A stretch of 64,000 nt of DNA from Syngnathus acus (lineage: Eukaryota > Chordata > Actinopteri > Syngnathiformes > Syngnathidae): NCBI RefSeq assembly GCF_901709675.1, contig NC_051089.1:13939976-14003975 (forward strand), in the 5' to 3' direction. Below are positions 12,377 through 24,964 of this stretch, piece after piece. The notes under the pieces were generated by a model. It saw nothing but the letters and a program-made list of their open reading frames with translations, was not told where the DNA came from and did no database searches. Each line of letters starts with the position of its first letter. The stretch's first letter is position 1. A program made the position numbers and the translations under genes.

Positions 12377-14605
12377 CACCTGCAAACTCTGGTATGCTGG
12401 AGTATAAATACAGTGTCTGTGAGTGCACATAAACAGCCACATTGTCAAGTTACTTGGCCACAGCAGTGGAAGGAGTTGCACACAAGCTGAAGGAGCTATA
12501 CGTCTATCTTTTAAAAGAATCAGACAACTCCAATCCTGATTAGATTTTGCCTTTTTTACTGGAGAAAATGACTGCATCTTTCAGATGTCACAGAAATTAA
12601 AAAAATATCTGATAAAATACTACAAAAAATAGAACACTTGATGACAGCGTGGATAGGTTTTAATAGACACGTACTTATTCATACTATTGCTGCAAATAAT
12701 TGTTTTTCTAATGGATTTAAGTGACTTAATTTTCCCATTCATTGATTAGGATTGAGTTACTGCTGTCATTTGTAAAGTGAAAGCAGATGTTTGCAAATAT
12801 CATACTTTGATTCAACACAGGAGCTTATTCTGCTTTAATGAAGGATCAAATCAGAGAATGTTTACTGTTAAGGAGGTGAAATAAGACCATAATGACCTTG
12901 ATGATGGTCATGAAAAAAAATGAAAGAAAACAATACCAACTGTATAACTGTTCTGAAGCCCAAAGACTGATAAGAGATGCACAAAATGAAGTGGCTAACA
13001 GTGATAATGTGCGCTGCAACGTCATTCAGCAGCTCACAAAGATAACATTTTCAGTACTGAGCAATAAACACTGCTGAACTGACACTGAAGTTGCCTACAA
13101 CAGGCTTCTCTCCAGTTAGAACAAGTTCTGACAAATGTTCAACATCTTTTAACAGCCAGTGATAAGAATAAAAAAAAAAAATCTGTCACACATGCAACAT
13201 AAGGTAAAGCAGAAGTCGAACGTGTGGAGGAGTTACTGCATTCTTAAATGAATCAAAACATCGCACACATAAACAAGACATTTGTAGACAGTATATTGTC
13301 ACGAGAATGTAGGTTCATTCAATTCGATGTGACTAGAAGGTGAAAAATACCTTAAGGACCAAACATTAGTTTTCAGATTTTCCCGAATAATTAATCAAGC
13401 CCTGACAACAACCATCAATAGCTCAAAAGGGAATTTGGGGAGTTCCAACAATATTTTAAAGTCTATTTTGTCACCTTCGACCACAGCTTTATTCACTGAA
13501 GCACTTGAGTGACAAGGCTCATCAGGGTTTTAATACGCTCTATACAATGAGGTCTTTTGGCTGACTTCCAATACCACATGTAGGAGATATTCTCCTTCAA
13601 GACAGGATTTAGGCTTCAGGCAAGTTTTGTCTGTAAGTCAAGGAAAGAGATTCTTGGAGCACAAAGACAACATTATCTTTAAAAATCCCATGATCAAGCT
13701 TTAGTAAACGATCCCTTTACATGGTACTAGTAAAGAAAATCCTCAAGAACAACATAGTTAAGGTTTTCAGTATTGTCCGATTAAAAAAATAAATTGTAAC
13801 TATTTAAAATGAATGTACATACTATGCAAGACTGTATGTACTTTGTATGCACGGCACAGTAAACGTCTCGTCATGCTTCGTGAATGAAGACCAATTAAGA
13901 CTGTATATCAACGAGGGTAATTTTGGCTGCCACTAGTCTTCCTTTCCTCTCTCTCTACAGTAGCACCATATCTCTAGTCTTGGTATCAATCACCCCATAG
14001 GCAGATATACAATCCAACTGTGCAAACTATTTCAGGCAACTCCTCTGCAATCGAAACCCCTCAGTCGTGTTGCTGTGCACCCAAGCGTGCTTATACATTA
14101 ACTCCAGAGACTCACCGGTGAATGGTGTTTGCTGAACTGTGGACAATAAAAGAGTCAAGCTACCTGTGGCAAAGATTTGTACCTTTGAACTTGTGTCGTT
14201 TGAACTCCTGTTTGCAACAAAAATGGCAATACAGAAACCCAATAACCCATCCAAGACCAAAGGGGTAGGTGTGAACGGGAGGGTAAAACTAGTTTGTTGA
14301 CTAAGACCCCGGTCAATTTAAGTCTCCAAATTGTGATAAAATCAAAACACTCAAACTATTTCCGCTCGACACTGAGAACATTTTTTCCATGCCTGGTTGT
14401 CAGATTAAGAAGGACCCTAAGGCATTGTCTGACTTTAGGAACGCTGCTATGTTATTTGGGGCTAAATCAAGTGTAAATAGCTGGTGGCCAGGTGACATGA
14501 CGGTGACACTTGATAAAATTCAGCAACGCGTTTGACCATACCCGCAATGAATGTGTTTTTCTTTGCGCATACAATTCCAGAGAGTGTTGCACAAGCTTCA
14601 AGAAT

Positions 14606-14962
14606 TCAGCCGATGTTAAATATTATAGCGAGTGCTGAAGTGACGAGAAGAAAAAGGAATATGAGCGGAATGTTTTGAGAGATAATAAAACAACCAGTTT
14701 CCTTTACAACCTTTGGCTGGGCCTCTACCACAACTACCCTGAAACAGTCTTCATCTGTGCTGTAATCACAAAAGCAAGAATCTACTAGTGTAACCGCTGA
14801 CATCCACTGGTCGCCCACAGACAGAGCTCCTGTGTGCACTACATAATCCCCACACAGCTGGACTCGAGTGCAATAAACCTCTGTAAGGGGTTCACACAAT
14901 TCAACAGCAAGTGAGCCAAGAGGCAGGTGGTGATAAGCACCGTTGTATAACTCTGTTTAAAA
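14606..14962 (-). CDS. Unrecognised cysteine-rich, transmembrane-like reading frame (possible terminal exon)
   Basis: On the minus strand a TAAACAG acceptor-like site at about 14963 opens a frame that stays open to a TGA at 14606. It encodes roughly 118 residues. The first part is cysteine-rich (LCEPLTEVYC, VQLCG, DSCFCDYSTDEDC, KETGC). The end is a strongly hydrophobic stretch of about 20 residues around IPLIFLFLLVTSALAII, stopping three residues later. That layout fits a small type I membrane or lipid-anchored protein. I do not recognise the family, I see no convincing upstream exons or signal peptide, and it lies inside the MYO9A intron on the same strand. It may be a nested gene, a gene remnant or chance. 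Confidence 0.3.
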
Positions 14963-15251
14963 ATCCACTTTGACTGAGCATTCACAGCAAAGCCGCATGA
15001 AAACACAATAAAAAGTCTGGAAAAAGACAAAATGTAGAAACGGAGCAGCAAGCCTCTGTAAACGTTTATAGAGAGAGATGTCACCAATCCATTTTTAGCA
15101 AGTCAATCAACTGAAAGAGCCAATCGACATAATTACGGACAGAAAAGCCATGCCAAGACTGAACGAACACTTGCAAGTATTTTCAAGTTTTAAATCGGGT
15201 CTACTGATCAGGGTGCTAATTACCAATACGCTAATGCCCAACCCCACTTAC

Positions 15252-16206
15252 CTCTAATACTGGACCTGCCCCCAAGATTATCTGCTCCACTCCACTGGCA
15301 AAACCTTTCTGGCTGAGAGCAGTCAGATGATGAATGAGAAAGTTTGTACTTTGAGTCTTGCCGGAGCCACTTTCCCCAGATATGACAATGCATTGATTCC
15401 TCTGTCTCTGGAGCATTGCATGATAAGCAACATCAGCCACGGCATAGATGTGAGGCTCTAAATCTCCCAGTGAGTGATTATCATACATCTTCACATATTT
15501 GGGATTGTATATGGGCAGGAACTTGAAGGGGTTGATGACGATGAGGATACTCCCAACGTAGGTGTAAATCTTCTCCTGGCGGAAGCGTGAGCGCAGGTTG
15601 TCCAGCAGCGAGCGCTCATTGAGCTCCGGTAGGCGACATAAATCGGCATGGTCACCTTGAGATTCGGGCTGTGGCAGTAGTCCACGTTCCACCATGCGCC
15701 TGCGCTCTTCCGTGATCTGCAGCCACATCTGGAGGCTGCCGCCATAGTGAATCGAACCATCCAGGTTCTTCAGCCGGAGAAGGAAGCGATAGTCTTCACC
15801 TCCAGATAGAGAGCGGTGCTCTAGTGCCACACGGGGCCAGAGCATCATTCTCTGCACGGGGCAATCGCTGGGGTTGAGAATCCATTCTTCTCCGCCAAAC
15901 TCTTTCACCTCTGCCAGAACATAACACTTGGTACGGTCCAGCTGGAGTCGGTCAATGACGCGTTCGATGGTCTCAGCAGCTGAGGTAGTCTTACGAGCAC
16001 TGATCGGGCAGTAGATGGTGCCTTCGGCCAGGGTGCCTGGGTAGACGCGCACGGTGAAATCAGAGTTCTCAAATCGCTGCCGCCGTCCCAGACTGCCCAT
16101 GCCGGCAACGCCATCGCGAGCACTCATGGCGGAGGAGGAGTTCCCATTAGCAGCTGTCAGGCACGTCCTTCACTGGGCGGTAGAGGCCACCGACTTCAAG
16201 TCATCA
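15252..16206 (-). CDS. MYO9A: Unconventional myosin-IXa, first coding exon (partial gene)
   Basis: Class IX myosin is an actin motor with a RhoGAP tail that restrains RhoA in neurons and epithelia. This exon gives residues 1-292: a Ras-associating domain at about 20-116 ([33 protein letters not shown]), then the start of the motor, with GESGSGKT (P-loop) at 251-258 and ending GAGPVLE. A donor (GAG|GTAAGT) follows at 15252 in phase 0. The human protein continues AFGNAKT at this junction. The start at 16127 has a good context (CGCCATGA). The acceptor TCTTCACAG is at 16206, leaving about 79 bases of 5' UTR in the exon. Similarity to human MYO9A as I remember it is very high, more than to MYO9B. 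Whether this is a teleost a or b copy cannot be decided. Confidence 0.95.
16124..16147 (-). promoter_or_regulatory. MYO9A: uORF overlapping the MYO9A start codon
   Basis: In the 5' UTR on the minus strand an ATG at 16147 opens a seven-codon frame, M-G-T-P-P-P-P. Its TGA at 16126-16124 overlaps the main ATG (16127-16125) as ATGA. A second, two-codon ATG-ACT-TGA sits just after the splice acceptor. Overlapping stop and start codons can support termination-reinitiation. Whether it acts here is inference. Confidence 0.6.
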
Positions 16207-18940
16207 CTGTGAAGACAAGACAAGCAAGGACATTGGATGAATTCATTTCACAAGCTTACTTTCACAGTACTTTGACACAGTCTTCAAGGTGCACACTCCA
16301 TTTATAGAAATAAAAATATGGCAGTGTCAGGACTGACGTCGTACGCAATGTGACTGCAATCACCGAGCAGTGATGCTGGTGCAATCTGAAATTTGACGGA
16401 TTATGACAAAACAATGATGCTGTTATGTAATGTGGCCAAATTATTTTGCTAGAGCGCACATAGAGGATAAAGGCCAAGTCGCCAGGCTCTACAGGATTAT
16501 CATTAACACACATCCTTACTCCCATGAGCACACATAAGCTCCCCCAAACACCAAGACGAGCAGCTGCCATCGTCTTTAATGGAGAATACACTCACGCCAT
16601 TCACAAGTTTCCTTTCCTTAGAGCAGAGAGGACATGTGCAGGCAGCCAACTGTGCACTGTTTTATGTGCCATAGCGCAAATATCGATGAAATTACAATGA
16701 GAAACCATCGTGCTTTTTGTTTCAAATCATATATATTTTCAGCCTGCTGTACTTGATGACCAACCATACCGCTTGACCAAAGTCAAGCGCACCAGTGACC
16801 CCGATGAGGACAAGCGGTGGACAAAATTGACGGGTATTTGCATTTATTACATTGGCCTCAGTCTTCCACTCAAAAACGGATGTTCTGGAGAATGTCTTTT
16901 TAAAAGGAATAAACTAAAATGAGTGCTTGCTGGGTAAATGTCAGCCAATTCCTTAAACATCCCACTGACATTAACTCAGATCTCTTATCAGAATTTGTAA
17001 CACACTTTCCATTACCATTTCACACACTCGGCAGGGGGAAAAAATGAAGACAGGAAATGGATCAGGGTCATACAAAGTACAATTATTGTGGCCAATAAAA
17101 GCCTGCACCCTTGCCGGGTCCTTTCCTGTTGGCCTGCATCTGACCTTTCTAGCTCTGCAATGGTCTGGAGTCCTACAAAAAAACACCTGACCATCATCCT
17201 CTTTGGCTTCCCGTACATAGCACGCTCAATCCATCCACAACGGCAAGGCTGGAGCCACACAAATATGACCTGAGGGCGCATGTGTGTGTCTACGTGAGCA
17301 TGTGCGTGCATGCCTAAAACAGATGGTCAGCTTGCTGCTTAAAAGATGGGGGGGTATTTGGCCACATGGCCATGCTAGTGGCCACTGTGATAACCATCAC
17401 ATCTCATGGGCAAAGATACCATTGCATTAATAACTCAAATATGCAAAATAAATGAATGCTAGTTTGTAAACATTTTAAGAAAATGAATAATATGCCAACT
17501 TTCTTGCTCCAACCCAGTATGAAGATATTGGGACAAATTCCCTCTAAATCATTTCAATCAGAATTGTCAAAAAGTCAGGTCCAATACAAGAATGATTATT
17601 AGTTCAAGATGGTTTGTTGTCTTCTGAAAACCAGAAACACAAATCATAGTATAGCACTAAGAATAGATTTAATACCACACACTACTTGGAGCAGCAAATA
17701 CTGTCAGCTGAGTGACGGAAAGGAGCAATACAGCAACAGAGAATGGTGATTGAAATAGAGCCCAGGTATGTAAACTGGAGGAAAGTGATGATGCGGGAGG
17801 TGCTTTGATGGCAAACCACTGAAGAGGCCTCCTGTCGTCTCTTTCCTTCACCTCCTCCAAATATGCACACAGATCTGGTTACACTGATTGAGCAGTTAGT
17901 CATTTGGAGTCAAACTCAAGTTATCTGACTGAAAATCTCTTTTGGACATACCACAGCACACTTCCCTCTGGCATGAGCAACCTCCACTCTAAGAAAGACA
18001 TGATGTCATACGTCAAAGACAGAACATTTTTCCTGTGAGCCTTTCTGCTATTTTCGAGTATTATGTCGTTTCACAAAAAATAATCTGACGATAAAGCAAC
18101 CGTCTTAATGTTTGTTTTTGCTGAGGAGCTGGGTGGTCTTCAACCAGCTGTTAGGAAAAGAGATACAAATCTGATCACGTCCGGTACGTTTTCTGAGAAG
18201 TTTTAGATTCGTTTCCACGTACAACGAGTAAAAACTCCTCTCAAATATTTTGTCCCCTAGTTTGTTTTGAAATAAAAAAAACGTGCCCTTAACCTCATTT
18301 AGTGGCATCTGCTGGCATACGTGTGGGGAAGAAGATGCTAATTATAGCCACACATGACAGCACAGACCACAAGCAAAGAGGGCAAAGATAGTCATGATAG
18401 TTATGCAGCATAAACGCCACATAGGCCCGTCTCACTCATTGTAATATTTAGGCTCTCTTCAAAACCACCCAACCCCCTTTCACTGCACAAGCAGAGGGAA
18501 ATGTACTTCAAACAGAAAAACACATACGGTCCAACATGTCGTAAAAACAACTGTAAACTCACAAGCCGCGGCTTTCAAGAGAACGTGCTTTGATTTAACA
18601 TATGGTGGATGAGGACTAAAATAAAACTTGCGCAAATACAGTGCACGTGGTCAAATGGAAAACAGGGCAGTATGTTAACAGGAAAAGTTACCACAAAGCA
18701 TCTATAAAGTCACTACAAATACATCTTATAATCTTTGAAAAGTAAAACGTTAGCAACTCAATGTTCTTGTTGCTGCCTCTTCGTATTTCGAGCTTTACAA
18801 TGCAACCACAAGCAGGGGTGTGGCCCCGAGAATTCACCTGAGCGGTGACATTTTCACCTGAGCAGTGACATTTTTTTCAAGGCATGTTCATCATTGCAGA
18901 TGAAGGGGAATCGTTCTTTGATTGATGGGCGTAAGTTTAA

Positions 18941-19168
18941 CTAATGTTTCGTCTGCCCCTGCCTCCCCTGTTGACAATATTTTTTAGGGTCATATTCATC
19001 AACAATGGCATGGTGAAGGGGCAAAATTTCCACTCGCTGACCATCAATATCTCGCCCTAGCCTACCCACTCCTTTGGAAAATATATCTGGGGGGTCTTCA
19101 AAATTGGCCAGTTGCCCCAGTTGTGATCTGCATGCCACGGACCACAGGATCTTCAATAAATTAGTCAA
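18941..19168 (-). other. Coding-like fragment of unknown origin
   Basis: A 75-codon minus-strand frame has unusually protein-like composition, for example QLANFEDPPDIFSKGVGRLG and VEILPLHHAIVDEYDPKKY. I do not recognise a family. No good donor follows, and the frame simply ends in a stop. It may be a relic of a transposon or processed gene rather than a MYO9A exon. Nearby at 18835-18875 the unit CACCTGAGCRGTGACATTTT is duplicated in tandem. Confidence 0.25.
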
Positions 19169-22100
19169 AAAACGTGCAACATTTTGAAGCTAGGCACTTC
19201 TCAATAATAATATATAAATGGAATCATTTATCAACGTTGTGAAACAATCCTGTTAAGTTTGAAATATAGTACGACGTAATGATGCTAGGAGGAGGAGCCA
19301 AGCATTATTACGTGAAAAACTGGAAAATGAGTTCAACTTGAAAATTGTCACTATTTCCAATACCGTGATAAGAATGAAACTATTAAATGACTTCCAATTA
19401 CATGATTTGCCAATAGAAAGATTTTCTCATTTCCGTGGCTTAGGAGCATCTGTAATGTATACTGTCTTTTGTCTTTGTGTTGTCACAAAGACATGCACGT
19501 ATCAGATGTAAGGTGAATTAAATGTGTATTGCTCTTTATCTGTATATGTTCACATCTTCAGCGCACTTTGCAATTGGTCCATTTCAGCAACAACATCCGC
19601 TCACAGTACATTTGCCCAACTGGAGCACCAAAACTTTGCAAGGTAGTTTCATCTGACTGGTGGGGTGACGCACAAGACATTCAACTAATGCACACACGCA
19701 CATGTGCACTTTTTTCTGCACCAAATGTATCATTGTGTAACATAACACTACAGTCTCACAGAAATATTTCACCTTAAGCCTAAAGGCAACACCGATGTTC
19801 TCAGACAGAGGCCTTGACCTTGTCAACTAAAGATTTACAACTCCAATTTGTTCTGTTCTCTAAGTAAACTTTTAGGACATTATCACAGCTGCAAAAAAGC
19901 CGCCACCAAATTTAAAACAAACGAAACTAAGACAATCAAGAGATACTATTGACAGATAACATCGATGCTGACTTGTAACTGTACGAAAGGAACCGACTTG
20001 CTGTGTTACCGTCGCAATTCAATCTGAATTTGTACGGTAATTTCTTTTACAATCTTCAAATCAATCCGCATCAGTAAAAATAGACTCCATATTTGTTTTC
20101 AATGGTTCATTCTTTCCCACACTACAAATTAACTTGAATATAACATGAGGATATGGCAGAGAAGCAACTCCTCCCTGTATTTAACGTCAGATGAGTGGCC
20201 ATGTATGGCATTCATTTGGGTACATGAAAAACTGAGAAGGCAGGAAGCCACTTGTTGAAGTCAGTTTCAAACTATTTGTTTTGGGTATGTTTCGTGAAAA
20301 AAGAAAAGTGCTCTTGATAAACTCAAGATCTGTTGTGCATTGTGAGCTCAGAGTTTCAGATTCGAGTCATTTTGCACCTCAATAGGTCACGTTTATGCTT
20401 GCATTGCAAGGCCACAACCCAACACAAGAATATAAATCTGTGGAAGCCAGCAAGGATAAACTGGACTGTGTTAGAAATCATGAATGTGGAAAACGAAAAC
20501 CTCGTTACATTATGGAGCTAGATTACAAATACCTTATGGCTGGTAATCTAGTTGAGCTAGATTTTCCACTTTGCTGAAGCAAGAGAGAAGAATGAGTTTG
20601 GATGAACTCAAGGGAGTGGAAGTCAGGTTCTTTTTCACTGCCATTCCAACAAAGTACCTTCTTACGTTGTTTAGCATACTGTTTCACCTTTGTCTGTAGT
20701 TTTACACAGTCACATTTTTGTACAAACAAAAACAGTAAAATGCTACAAATTGAAGATACTCATGGCTAACGTGACAGTGGAAGTGCAAGTAGAACTGGAG
20801 GACTGATCAATACAACAAATAAGAAATTAGCTACCGTACTATATTTGAAAGAAAGATGAACCTATACACATGAGGTGAATGATTTATTACAGGTTCAAAA
20901 TTGTAATCTCAGACAATGTCATTTTGTGATTTTCAAAGCTGCAGTTTTTAAAGTGGCCATTCCAATCATTGCCAGATCAAGCTAACCAATCAGCTCTATC
21001 GATACCCTTAATCCTACGCTTTTGTTGTGCTAGTTGGGAAAATAGAACCTAATGTGTCCAATTAAGAGACAAACTGCATGCTAGTGAAAAGAGCACTGCT
21101 GTCAACTACACCACTCCTTTGTTGTAGTCATACAAATCCACTTCCTGTGTCCACTCCCAGGAAAAATCACAGAAATACAGGGTGAGACAGGAAGTATAAC
21201 TTTGAGGGCTTCAACATAACATGTTATTAATGTCTACATATTTAAAATAAATGACCGTTTTTGCAGGCTTTGTGTGTGGATTTTTTAAGATTATGTGGTT
21301 ACATAGAGGCAGTTTAAAGGCAAACAAGTCAAACCTCCAATATATATTAGATATACTGTAGATGAAAATGTGTTGCATGGAAAGAAAACCGCTAATTCAA
21401 CATTTCTCACAATGAAACATACACAGCTATGCTTTTTAGTCAATACCACATGTTGGGTTTTGTGACTATGACATTTATGGAAACGGTAATGTTGTTTGGC
21501 AGAAATGGAATTGGGAAACTATTTTGGCCAACTGGTTCCTGATACAGCTGCCGAAGAACATTTTGAATCTTCATGGCTTAACGAATCCATTTTACCTTTC
21601 GAATCTTCACAGAACAATGAGATGTTTCGCATCTGCTGTTGGATTTTTTTACTGTGATTTTTTTTTTTCATTTTTTAGAAGGTGGAACTTTGTATATTAT
21701 TTTAATCTCGGTCATCATTGATTAGTTGTTTGTTTGTTTGTTTTGTTTGTTGAGTGTAAACTCAAAAGGAAGCTCCTGTCAACATTCAAGATACCCATAA
21801 CAAATTTCAGGACACACATTCAGGCATGTGCCGAAATTAAAGTAACAATGGCCATCTAAACTATAAGCTAGTCATCACAACACGCATTTGGAAATATGCG
21901 CCGAGCACGCACTGGTTCACTCCAAGCATTGCTCAAATTCAACGCTCAGTTATTCGAAATGCACTAAAATCGAGTGCCAGCGTGCGCACTAGGCCCTCTG
22001 ACAAAAAGTATTTCTTTCAATAAAGAGCCTTCATTTAATGTTCAGCTATTTTTTTCGGATTCTCATACTTTCGATTGCTACATTCTCTGATGTGTGGCTT

Positions 22101-24484
22101 CAGGGTAGTGAAGCATTTTTATCTACTGTAAAATACTTGTATCTTAGCTCACTACATTTTGAAGGTCGCTTGCCCATCGCTAGAGGTAGCCTTTGTTGCT
22201 TTCACAAGGTTGAAATAACAGCAACAATGACCTCCTCCTGACAGAAGTGGATTTTTCATTGCTTGTGGATGCAACAGTTTAGGAACATTGATGTCATGTC
22301 TAAAACAAGATGTGCTCTTGGACTACCCTCACATTTACTTTTATTGTTTTGGAGTGTGGATAATGTTTTCCATACAGACTCCATTTTAGTTCTGGAAATA
22401 TCAATATGACGCTGCAGCAATTGGCCGGTGAAGCTGGAAAAGTACTCCACCCCACAATGAAAATGAGTTGGCGTATGAAAGTCACTTGAATGACGTTAAA
22501 GCCTCTGATATCCACTTCTAATGAGGTTTTCATTTTGAAAAAAACAACAAGAGCACCAGATTTCTATATGAATATGGGATGGCTAGATGTTTAAGTCAAA
22601 CCATATAAAAATAGAACTGCAGACTTCAGAGAATTTGAAGTATGAAACACATTTGGCAACATTATCGGCACCCAAATGTTGCAGCTAGAAAAAGAATCAC
22701 ACATATATGCCAAATAAAGCAACCGCGTGACACGTGTATGTTAAGAGCACGACTGACATTTGATGACCGTGGTATGGAGATTCACTGTTCTGTTAAAAAC
22801 CAGCTGATGAAAACAAACCGCAGCACTTCCCCTGATATAGACCACGAGACGAACCAGACTGGTTAATGGTTGTTTTACTAATAATGCAACTCTCCTCTTG
22901 TTTTTGCAATAATCACAGCAAAAAATATGATTTCAGTGTACTAGGAATTGTATTAAGGATTTAAAACAGCAATGTCATGTCAATGGGATGATATATTTTA
23001 AAGGGAGGCACAGGACCCACCTTTATATTTTAATTTCTAACTAATTGTGACTACCTTTTCATATTTCCGTTAAGCTCATTTGATGACTGATATAAACTGA
23101 ACTCCAACTATGGAGCCTGGGGAAGATAAGTCAAGTCAGTCTCTGCCATGAAGAACTTCAAAATAAGGGTGCACCAAGGCACTGGTATCCATAAATTATT
23201 TGTTAAGCTAATATTCAAAAATTGGTCTTCTCACCGCATTGGAGTCGTGCTACGATTGTGCAAAGCATGAACAACTAGTCTTTCCAAAGTGCACACCAAA
23301 AAAAACAGGTACCTGATGCAGAAGAAATTACTCGAGGACTTGTACATTGACAGATATTTTTGTCTACTTTATCCAATGCTGTCTGTTAAAGACAATGTTA
23401 CCATTTGATGCACTGAAAAAATGTCATGGGACAGTTGAATCCATTACAAACCGCCTCGACCCGACCTGCACCAGTTTTATTGTAATGGCAGGTCATCAAT
23501 GTTGAACATGGGGTCTGAACGTTCAGCATTATTTGGAGCACATCTGTTTAGAGGATTAGAAAAGAAAAAACATGACCTGTAATTACAGGGAAACGTTACT
23601 GAGGCTCTCACTGTTTCTTCTGAGGAAGGGGCCCGGCCCCAGAGGTTGTCTATCTGCCTGCAGCAGACTGCAGTCTTTTTGAAATCTGAGCTTGATCCTG
23701 CAGTCGACAGAGAAACGGCAAAAGCTACTGTATGATCAGGAGGCAGAATGCGCTATAGACTTCAAGAACATGGCAAAGATATTCTGGAGAGATCATGTAA
23801 ATATGACATGATCAAGCTTTATTATACATGAGCTACCACTTCAATAAATGTTCATGTTTGAGAGAGCCTTGCGGCATTGGACCATTGTCCATTGATCATT
23901 TACATGCGAACTTAACTCCAATATGGCACTTCTAACTCTTCTTTCTTTAGTTGATCTTTCCTGGGGAGCCATGAACAGAATGCATGCATGCTCTTGTAAG
24001 TACAGGTTTCATCAGTAATAAATAAAAGTTCCCTGACCAAGAGTAACTAAAGTTGTTTCGACAGGAGAGGATCAGTCTGAAGTTTTACGTGTGTAAATCA
24101 TATATGGCCAAACAGTTTTGGATTTTCTAGAAATGCATAACCAGAATTTTGTAAAATTTATTTTTCAATGTTAATCATAATACGTATGTTGCTACAGGTT
24201 TAATTCTAATTGTGACTGTGAGTCCTTGTAGGAAAAAAAGCATAGGAAACAGCATATGAATGGAAATCCCAAATTGAAAACAAATGATAATACGTAAAAC
24301 TTTATCCAGAGAGACAGAATTGCAACAGAGTTTTCAAAAATGAAACTATTTAGTGCCGAGCAATAAAGCATTCTCAAATGACAAATGGCTTCCTGGAGCC
24401 AATTCAGCATATAATTATTGTTAGGATGTCTAACGTCAGTTATTAAATAAATCCATCAAGTCAATGAAGTGGATGTTTGTTGTT

Positions 24485-24890
24485 AAGGGCATCAGAGGGT
24501 ATTCAGGAAGGGAGCTGGGAGCTAGCCTGGCAAGCAAGACCCAATGCTGAATCAGTGATTGGGTCTGGTGGTGAGGGCCATTCACCACCACTTGGCTAAT
24601 CTCCAAATGAACCAATAAACCAAACTTGTTTACTTGTTGTGACGTATCTTTGATGCGCGCGAGAGAGACAGTAGCTTGTTTCATTCAGCATTAAACTCAG
24701 TTTGAAATAGCTAGAGTCACAGATTCGTTAAAACCCCAGCAACCGATGGCGTTCCTAAAGACGCCGTGGATTTTTTTTTTCTTTTCGCTGATTGGTTCAT
24801 TTGAACTGTCTGTTTGCTCAGAAATCTGCATCAATGTGACTCCCCACCACCAGACCAATCACTGGTAAAGCATTGGGTCTGGTAGTTGAC
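24485..24890. mobile_element. Foldback element with about 40-bp inverted arms
   Basis: GACCCAATGCTGAATCAGTG with GATTGGGTCTGGTGGTGAGG (24538-24577) is matched in inverted orientation by CCCCACCACCAGACCAATCA with CTGGTAAAGCATTGGGTC at about 24842-24880. The arms are about 85-90% identical and enclose about 265 bases with no coding capacity. This fits a decayed MITE. Its outer boundaries are not clear. Confidence 0.55.
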
Positions 24891-24964
24891 AACATACAGC
24901 AAGAAGGCCTGGACAATGCGGCATGCTGGGTGTTTAATTGATCTTATCAAAAACTAATAATTGG

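Larger units (their letters stand above)
1..15251 (-). other. MYO9A: MYO9A intron following the first coding exon
   Basis: This 15 kb lies downstream (on the minus strand) of the MYO9A first coding exon. I looked for the next expected motor exon, which should begin with A-F-G-N-A-K-T, and did not see it, so it should lie beyond the left edge. The interval holds mobile elements listed separately and one coding-like minus-strand reading frame near 14.6-15.0 kb. The remaining open frames look random. Stretches such as 3.1-7.3 kb and 12.4-14.0 kb show nothing else that I can support. Confidence 0.7.

Noticed and set aside
14027-14260. 77-codon minus-strand frame with possible microexons
   Set aside because: Several AG/GT pairs are present, but no combination gave a recognisable protein, and no link to MYO9A or the 14.6-kb frame could be shown.
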